A DNA stretch of 64,000 nt from Klebsiella quasipneumoniae subsp. quasipneumoniae (GTDB lineage Bacteria; Pseudomonadota; Gammaproteobacteria; Enterobacterales; Enterobacteriaceae), in NCBI RefSeq assembly GCF_020525925.1, contig NZ_CP084876.1, positions 1,922,001 to 1,986,000 of the forward strand. The letters are read 5' to 3'. Both the position numbers and the translations under genes were made by a program. Within the stretch, counting starts at the first letter, position 1. Each line of letters begins with the position of its first letter. A model generated the notes under the pieces. The model saw only the letters and a program-made list of their open reading frames with translations, was not told the origin of the DNA and did not search any database. Shown piece by piece: positions 58,102-64,000 of this stretch.

Positions 58102-60396
58102 ATGAAAGTAGATATCGACACCCACGACGCACGATACGCCGACGCCTGGCAGGGCTTTCGCGGGACGGCGTGGCAAACGCAGATTAACGTTCGCGACTTT
58201 ATTCAGCATAACTACACCCCTTACGAGGGCGATGAGTCCTTCCTCGCCGACGCGACGCCGGCCACCACCGCCCTCTGGAAGCAGGTGATGGCCGGGATCC
58301 GCGTCGAGAACGCCACCCATGCGCCGGTGGATTTCGACACCAATGTCGCCACCAGCATCACCGCCCACGCGGCGGGCTATATCAACCAGCCGCTGGAAAA
58401 GATCGTCGGCCTGCAAACGGACCGGCCGCTGAAGCGCGCCCTGCATCCCTTTGGCGGCATCAATATGATCAAAAGCGCCTTCGAGGCCTATGGCCGCGAA
58501 ATGGACCCCGATTTTGAGTATCAGTTTACGGCGCTGCGCAAGACCCACAATCAGGGCGTATTTGACGTCTATTCCCCGGATATGCTGCGCTGCCGTAAGT
58601 CCGGGGTGCTGACCGGGCTACCGGACGGCTACGGTCGCGGACGGATCATCGGCGATTACCGCCGCGTGGCGCTGTACGGCATTCGCTTTCTGGTCCGCGA
58701 ACGTGAGCTGCAGTTTGCCGACCTGCAGCCGGCCCTTGAACGCGGCGAGGCGCTGGAGGCCACCCTGCGCCTGCGCGAAGAGCTGGCCGAACAGCGGCGC
58801 GCGCTGCAGCAGATGCAGGAGATGGCGGCCCGTTACGGCTGCGATATCTCCCACCCGGCGCGCACCGCCCGGGAGGCGGTGCAGTGGCTCTACTTCGCCT
58901 ACCTGGCGGCGGTGAAGTCGCAGAACGGCGGCGCCATGTCGCTGGGACGCACGGCCACCTTCCTTGACATCTATATTGACCGCGATCTGCGCGCCGGTTT
59001 ACTCAATGAGGAGCAGGCCCAGGAGCTGATTGACCACTTCATCATGAAGATCCGCATGGTGCGTTTCCTGCGTACCCCGGAATTTGACTCGCTGTTCTCC
59101 GGGGATCCCATCTGGGCGACGGAAGTCCTGGGCGGTATGGGGCTGGATGGCCGCACCCTGGTCAGTAAAACCACCTTCCGTTACCTGCATACCCTGCACA
59201 CCATGGGTCCGGCGCCGGAGCCGAACCTGACCGTGCTCTGGTCGCAGGCGCTGCCGGTGGCGTTTAAAAAATACGCCGCCCGGGTCTCTATCGCCACCTC
59301 GTCGCTGCAGTATGAGAACGACGATCTGATGCGCAGCGATTTTCACAGTGACGACTACGCCATCGCCTGCTGCGTCAGCCCGATGGTGATCGGCAAGCAG
59401 ATGCAGTTCTTCGGCGCCCGCGCCAATCTCGCCAAAACGCTGCTCTACGCGATTAACGGCGGGGTGGATGAGAAACTGAAGATCCAGGTGGGGCCGAAAA
59501 CCGCGCCGCTGCGCGATGAGGTGCTGGACTACGACAGCGTGATGGCCAGCCTCGACCACTTTATGGACTGGCTGGCGGTGCAGTACATCAGCGCGCTGAA
59601 CATCATCCACTGCATGCATGATAAGTACAGTTACGAAGCGGCGCTGATGGCCCTGCACGACCGCGACGTCTACCGTACGATGGCCTGCGGCATCGCCGGC
59701 CTGTCGGTGGCAGCGGATTCGCTGTCGGCGATAAAGTACGCCCGGGTGAAGCCGGTGCGCGACCATCACGGGCTGGCGGTGGACTTTGTCATTGAGGGGG
59801 ATTATCCGCAATATGGCAACAACGACGATCGCGTCGATGCCATCGCCTGCGACCTGGTGGAGCGCTTTATGCGCAAAATCCAGGCGCTGCCCACCTGGCG
59901 CCAGGCGGTGCCGACCCAGTCGATCCTGACCATTACCTCCAACGTGGTGTACGGGCAGAAAACCGGCAACACGCCGGACGGACGTCGGGCGGGGACGCCG
60001 TTCGCCCCGGGGGCCAATCCGATGCATGGCCGCGACCGCAAAGGGGCGGTGGCGTCGCTGACCTCGGTGGCGAAACTGCCGTTTACCTACGCCAAAGATG
60101 GCATCTCGTACACCTTCTCCATCGTGCCGGCGGCCCTCGGCAAAGCGCCGTCGGCGCAGGAAAACAACCTGGTAGGGCTGCTGGACGGCTACTTCCATCA
60201 CGAGGAGACGGTGGAGGGGGGACAGCACCTCAACGTCAATGTACTGAACCGGGAAAAGCTGCTCGATGCGATAGAACATCCGGAGCAGTATCCGAATCTG
60301 ACGATCCGCGTCTCCGGCTATGCGGTCCGCTTTAACGCGCTAACCCGCGAGCAGCAGCAGGATGTGATCTCGCGAACGTTCACCAGCCAGCTCTGA
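58102..60396 (+). CDS. tdcE: 2-ketobutyrate/pyruvate formate-lyase TdcE
   Basis: Glycyl-radical enzyme cleaving 2-ketobutyrate or pyruvate with CoA to propionyl-CoA or acetyl-CoA and formate. The 764-residue protein (counted from MKVDIDTHD) has the catalytic Cys-Cys pair in IACCVSPM and the radical glycine in RVSGYAVRF near the C-terminus, needing PflA-type activation. Start at ATG 58102 as in E. coli; an ATG six bases earlier is too close to the AGAGAG site. It is the last tdc gene seen. Confidence 0.96.
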   Translation: MKVDIDTHDARYADAWQGFRGTAWQTQINVRDFIQHNYTPYEGDESFLADATPATTALWKQVMAGIRVENATHAPVDFDTNVATSITAHAAGYINQPLEKIVGLQTDRPLKRALHPFGGINMIKSAFEAYGREMDPDFEYQFTALRKTHNQGVFDVYSPDMLRCRKSGVLTGLPDGYGRGRIIGDYRRVALYGIRFLVRERELQFADLQPALERGEALEATLRLREELAEQRRALQQMQEMAARYGCDISHPARTAREAVQWLYFAYLAAVKSQNGGAMSLGRTATFLDIYIDRDLRAGLLNEEQAQELIDHFIMKIRMVRFLRTPEFDSLFSGDPIWATEVLGGMGLDGRTLVSKTTFRYLHTLHTMGPAPEPNLTVLWSQALPVAFKKYAARVSIATSSLQYENDDLMRSDFHSDDYAIACCVSPMVIGKQMQFFGARANLAKTLLYAINGGVDEKLKIQVGPKTAPLRDEVLDYDSVMASLDHFMDWLAVQYISALNIIHCMHDKYSYEAALMALHDRDVYRTMACGIAGLSVAADSLSAIKYARVKPVRDHHGLAVDFVIEGDYPQYGNNDDRVDAIACDLVERFMRKIQALPTWRQAVPTQSILTITSNVVYGQKTGNTPDGRRAGTPFAPGANPMHGRDRKGAVASLTSVAKLPFTYAKDGISYTFSIVPAALGKAPSAQENNLVGLLDGYFHHEETVEGGQHLNVNVLNREKLLDAIEHPEQYPNLTIRVSGYAVRFNALTREQQQDVISRTFTSQL

Positions 60397-60410
60397 GCGG
60401 CCGCCGGGCC

Positions 60411-60439
60411 ACAGGGGAGCCCTTAACGGGCTCTCCTGT
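60411..60439 (+). terminator. Terminator hairpin after tdcE
   Basis: ACAGG plus GAGCCC pairs with GGGCTC plus CCTGT as a 12-bp stem with one G-T position around a 5-base loop. The tail is short of T. It marks the end of the tdc operon. Confidence 0.7.
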
Positions 60440-60826
60440 TATCACCTTCACATTACCGCAACAAAATAATCACCACTGTTGATCATATTCGCATTTTTGC
60501 ACCACGCTGGCGCGCAGCGACCGCTAACTGCATCTATGTTTAGCTCACGGGCCGGTACGGATACCGCGTTGTCCGGCTCGCCACGTGATGGCAACCGATC
60601 TCCTGACCTGAAAGGGAATGCGCCCTTGCCGGATGCGGCACGGGTTGTCGTCGCGTGCGCACCGACCGGGGCGTCCGCTCTCCGGCGCGATCTCTCTACC
60701 TGGCGGGATTTTTGCTTCTTCCACCCTGGCCGTCCTGGCGCTGCGCCTGCGTCGGTACCACACGGTAAGTGATATTTTCTGCGTCATTCCATGACGCCAG
60801 GCTCTAAATCGCTGAGGAATATCCGA
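60440..60826 (+). promoter_or_regulatory. 387-base control region of the liv-type operon
   Basis: No supported gene. An NtrC-like site at 60498-60514 has TGCACC exact on the left and GGCGCG on the right (10 of 12 bases overall). A poorer one is near 60658. A -24/-12-like element is at 60735-60751. A good GAGGAAT ribosome site precedes the first gene. This points to nitrogen control, by inference. Confidence 0.45.
60735..60751 (+). promoter_or_regulatory. Candidate sigma-54 promoter of the liv-type operon
   Basis: CTGGCGCTGCGCCTGCG has the GG and GC doublets 10 bases apart with TGGC and TGC matching. The area is GC-rich, so chance is possible. It is about 80 bases before the start codon. Confidence 0.4.
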
Positions 60827-61942
60827 ATGTCTTTGAAACTGAAAACAATGACGCTTCATGTTGTGATAGCAGGTTGTATGAGCATGGCCTTTTACGCCCA
60901 GGCTGACGTGAAGATCGGCGTCGCCGGGCCCTTCACCGGCCCCAACGCTACCTACGGCGCCCAGTACTGGAAGGGGGCCTCGCAGGCGGTGGCTGATATC
61001 AATGCCGCCGGCGGCATCAAAGGCGAAAAGATTGTGCTGGTGCAGGGGGATGACGCGTGCGAACCGAAACAGGCGGTAGCGGTGGCCAACCGGCTGGTGG
61101 ACGAAGCGAAAGTCTCCGCCGTGGTGGGGCACTTTTGCTCTTCCTCAACGATGCCGGCCTCCGAGGTGTATGACGAAGCCGGGATTCTGACCATTACCCC
61201 CGGCTCCACCAATCCGCAGATCACCGAGCGCGGCATGAAGGATCTCTTCCGCATGTGCGGCCGCGACGATCAGCAGGGGGCGATTGCCGCCAACTATATG
61301 CTGGACGTGCTGAAGGCGAAGAAAATTGCCGTCATCCACGATAAAGACACCTATGGCCAGGGGCTGGCCGATGCCACCCGCGCGGCGCTGGCGAAGCGGG
61401 GCACCAAAGAAGTGTTGTACGAAGGCCTCTCCCGCGGTGAAAAAGACTTTAACGCCCTGGTGACCAAGATCGGCGCCCTCAAGCCGGACGTGGTCTATTT
61501 TGGCGGCTGCCACCCTGAGGCGGGCCCGCTGGTGCGCCAGATGCGCGAGCAGGGAGTGCAGGCGAAATTCTTCTCCGGCGACTGTATTGTCACCGAGGAG
61601 CTGGTGACGGCCGCCGGCGGGCCGCAGTTCACCAACGGCGTGCTGATGACCTTTGGTCAGGACCCGCGCACCCTCCCGGAAGGCAAAGCGGTGATCGAGA
61701 AGTTCCGCGCCGGCGGCTTTGAGCCGGAAGGCTATACCCTCTACGCCTATGCCTCTATTCAGGCTATCGCCGCCGCCTGGAACGCCGTCGGCACCGATAA
61801 CGCCAAAGCCAGCGACTGGCTGAAGAGCCACGACGTCGAGACGGTGATGGGCAAAAAAGGCTGGGATGGCAAAGGCGACCTCAAGGTGTCGGACTATGTG
61901 GTCTATCAGTGGGACGACAAGGGCAAATATCACCAGCTCTGA
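60827..61942 (+). CDS. Branched-chain amino acid ABC transporter binding protein (LivJ/LivK type)
   Basis: Periplasmic binding protein of 371 residues. Signal peptide with core MTLHVVIAGCMSMAF cut after AQA, then DVKIGVAGPFTGPNATYG, the family start. It contains FCSSSTMPASEVYDEAGI and ITPGSTNPQITERG at the amino-acid site. Start at ATG 60827 (MSLKLKTMT) behind GAGGAAT; 12 upstream codons are dropped. Second to the standard livJHMGF; exact ligand unknown. The 109-base gap to livH contains GC-rich inverted repeats that may attenuate. Confidence 0.9.
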   Translation: MSLKLKTMTLHVVIAGCMSMAFYAQADVKIGVAGPFTGPNATYGAQYWKGASQAVADINAAGGIKGEKIVLVQGDDACEPKQAVAVANRLVDEAKVSAVVGHFCSSSTMPASEVYDEAGILTITPGSTNPQITERGMKDLFRMCGRDDQQGAIAANYMLDVLKAKKIAVIHDKDTYGQGLADATRAALAKRGTKEVLYEGLSRGEKDFNALVTKIGALKPDVVYFGGCHPEAGPLVRQMREQGVQAKFFSGDCIVTEELVTAAGGPQFTNGVLMTFGQDPRTLPEGKAVIEKFRAGGFEPEGYTLYAYASIQAIAAAWNAVGTDNAKASDWLKSHDVETVMGKKGWDGKGDLKVSDYVVYQWDDKGKYHQL

Positions 61943-62051
61943 TCGGCTACCACCCAGGAACTATCCGTTGTTTTGATTGGCTAATCGTCTCACGACGGCG
62001 GTCGACCGGGTACCGATCCCGGCGGCCGTCGGCCTGGCGGCTGGAGGGGCT

Positions 62052-62966
<915 letters not shown>

Positions 62967-62975
62967 GGGGGCTCT

Positions 62976-64000
62976 ATGGGTGAACTGACGCGCCAGCCTG
63001 CGCGGGATATCAAAAGCGCGCTGATCGACAGCGTGCTGGCCGGTCTTTGCGCGTTAATTGTCTTTGGCCCGATCGTCGGCGTGGTGCTCAAAGGCTATGG
63101 CTTTACCCTCGCGCCCGCGCGGGTGGCGATCCTGGTGGCGGTGGTGATGGCCGGCAGACTGGCGCTCAGCCTGCTGCTGCAGAGCCGGCGGGGCAAGGCC
63201 TTGGTTGCCCGCTTTGAGGGGGCGGATGACGGGGTGTACGTCCGGCCCCCGGGCTACCGCTCGCGGCTGCGCTGGATAATGCCGCTGCTGGTGGGCCTGG
63301 CTATCGCCTTTCCGTTTCTCGCCAGCAAATACCTGCTGACCGTGGCGATCCTCGGGCTGATCTACGTCCTGCTCGGTTTGGGGCTGAATATCGTGGTGGG
63401 TCTCGCGGGGCTGCTCGATCTGGGCTATGTGGCGTTCTATGCTATCGGCGCCTACGGCCTGGCGCTGGGCTACCAGTACCTGGGTCTCGGCTTCTGGGCG
63501 ATGCTGCCGCTGGGGGCGGTGATGGCGGCCCTCGCCGGGGCGTTGCTGGGCTTTCCGGTGCTGCGCATGCACGGCGACTATCTGGCCATCGTCACCCTCG
63601 GCTTTGGCGAAATCATTCGCCTGGTGCTTAACAACTGGGTGAGCTTCACCGGCGGCCCCAACGGCGTCCCGGTGCCGTCCCCCACGCTGTTTGGCCTCGA
63701 ATTTACCCGCCGGGCAAAGGATGGCGGTATCCCTATCCATGAATTCTTCCACGTCAGTTACAACCCCAACCTGAAATTCATCTTCCTCTACGCCGTGCTG
63801 TGCATGGTGGTGATACTGGTGCTGCTGGTGAAGCATCGCCTGACGCGGATGCCCATCGGCCGCGCCTGGGAGGCGCTGCGCGAGGATGAGATCGCCTGTC
63901 GGGCGATGGGGCTCAACCATGTGCTGGTTAAGCTCTCGGCGTTCATGCTCGGCGCGTCGACCGCCGGCATCGCCGGAGTGTTCTTCGCCAGCTATCAGGG
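62976..64000 (+). CDS. Branched-chain amino acid ABC transporter permease LivM-type (3' end outside window)
   Basis: Second permease; frame open to the last base, at least 341 residues. N-terminal extension with two helices (SALIDSVLAGLCALIVFG and the following VAILVAVVMAG), then the LivM core IYVLLGLGLNIVVGLAGLLDLGYVAFYAIGAYGLAL, TLGFGEIIRLVLNNWVSFTGGPNG and EALREDEIACRAMGLN. ATG at 62976 after GAGGGGGCT. The ATPase genes (livG, livF) are expected just beyond. Confidence 0.92.
   Translation, partial: MGELTRQPARDIKSALIDSVLAGLCALIVFGPIVGVVLKGYGFTLAPARVAILVAVVMAGRLALSLLLQSRRGKALVARFEGADDGVYVRPPGYRSRLRWIMPLLVGLAIAFPFLASKYLLTVAILGLIYVLLGLGLNIVVGLAGLLDLGYVAFYAIGAYGLALGYQYLGLGFWAMLPLGAVMAALAGALLGFPVLRMHGDYLAIVTLGFGEIIRLVLNNWVSFTGGPNGVPVPSPTLFGLEFTRRAKDGGIPIHEFFHVSYNPNLKFIFLYAVLCMVVILVLLVKHRLTRMPIGRAWEALREDEIACRAMGLNHVLVKLSAFMLGASTAGIAGVFFASYQ

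Noticed and set aside
58999..60279. Leftward 426-codon frame opposite tdcE
   Set aside because: Antisense to a glycyl-radical enzyme with all motifs; His/Arg-rich and without homology.
60658..60674. Second NtrC site before the liv-type operon
   Set aside because: The half-sites are offset by one base from the required spacing.
60479..60772. Small rightward frame of 97 codons between tdcE and the liv-type operon
   Set aside because: No ribosome site and no recognised domain; it overlaps the putative control elements.

Overview
The window reads as chromosome of a Klebsiella-type enterobacterium, most likely the K. pneumoniae complex. The protein sequences are near-identical in layout and length to Escherichia coli and Salmonella housekeeping genes, GC content is high, and gene order is mostly enterobacterial core with Klebsiella-style insertions (ferric-siderophore receptor, Anbu-protease operon, osmoprotectant-type ABC transporter, second liv operon). 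I saw no phage, transposase, CRISPR array, tRNA or rRNA. Species is inferred from gene content only.

Layout. 1-7.8 kb: end of an FtsI-like transpeptidase, rlmA, the manganese exporter mntP with a yybP-ykoY riboswitch and two MntR-like boxes, yobD, the mannose PTS manXYZ (leftward) and yoaE. 7.8-20.3 kb: pdeD, sdaA, nudL, pabB (leftward), yoaH, yoaB, yoaA, tsaB, yeaY, fadD, rnd. 20.3-35.3 kb: minCDE, ycgL, ycgM, ycgN, a YeaR-like gene under an NsrR-like operator, dsbB, nhaB, fadR, ycgB, dadAX, cvrA, ldcA, emtA. In E. coli these two core blocks lie apart; here rnd abuts minE. 35.3-41.3 kb: two tandem paralogous membrane proteins of unknown function, a TonB-dependent receptor broken by one in-frame amber codon, and periplasmic trehalase treA.

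41.3-45.7 kb: a four-gene operon (circularly permuted ATP-grasp, alpha-E protein, transglutaminase, Anbu proteasome-like protease) preceded by a sigma-54 type -24/-12 promoter and an NtrC-like site. The function of this system is unresolved in the literature I know, and it is the best candidate here for an undescribed pathway. 45.7-52.7 kb: a REP pair, a membrane desaturase overlapping a PhnD-like binding protein without signal peptide, and a leftward operon of an OpuC/OsmF-type ABC transporter plus a flavin monooxygenase. 52.7-60.4 kb: a 757-base regulatory gap holding an exact FNR box and an exact CRP palindrome, then tdcABCDE (anaerobic threonine/serine breakdown) without tdcF or tdcG. 60.4-64 kb: a liv-type branched-chain amino acid transporter (binding protein, LivH, LivM running off the end), again with a plausible sigma-54/NtrC control region.

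Shared themes: amino-acid catabolism and racemisation (sdaA, dadAX, tdc), fatty-acid control (fadR and fadD with matching operators), cell division and wall turnover (FtsI paralogue, min, ldcA, emtA) and nitrogen-responsive uptake or breakdown (Anbu operon, liv operon). Functions rest on recognised family sequences recalled from memory; no searches were run.
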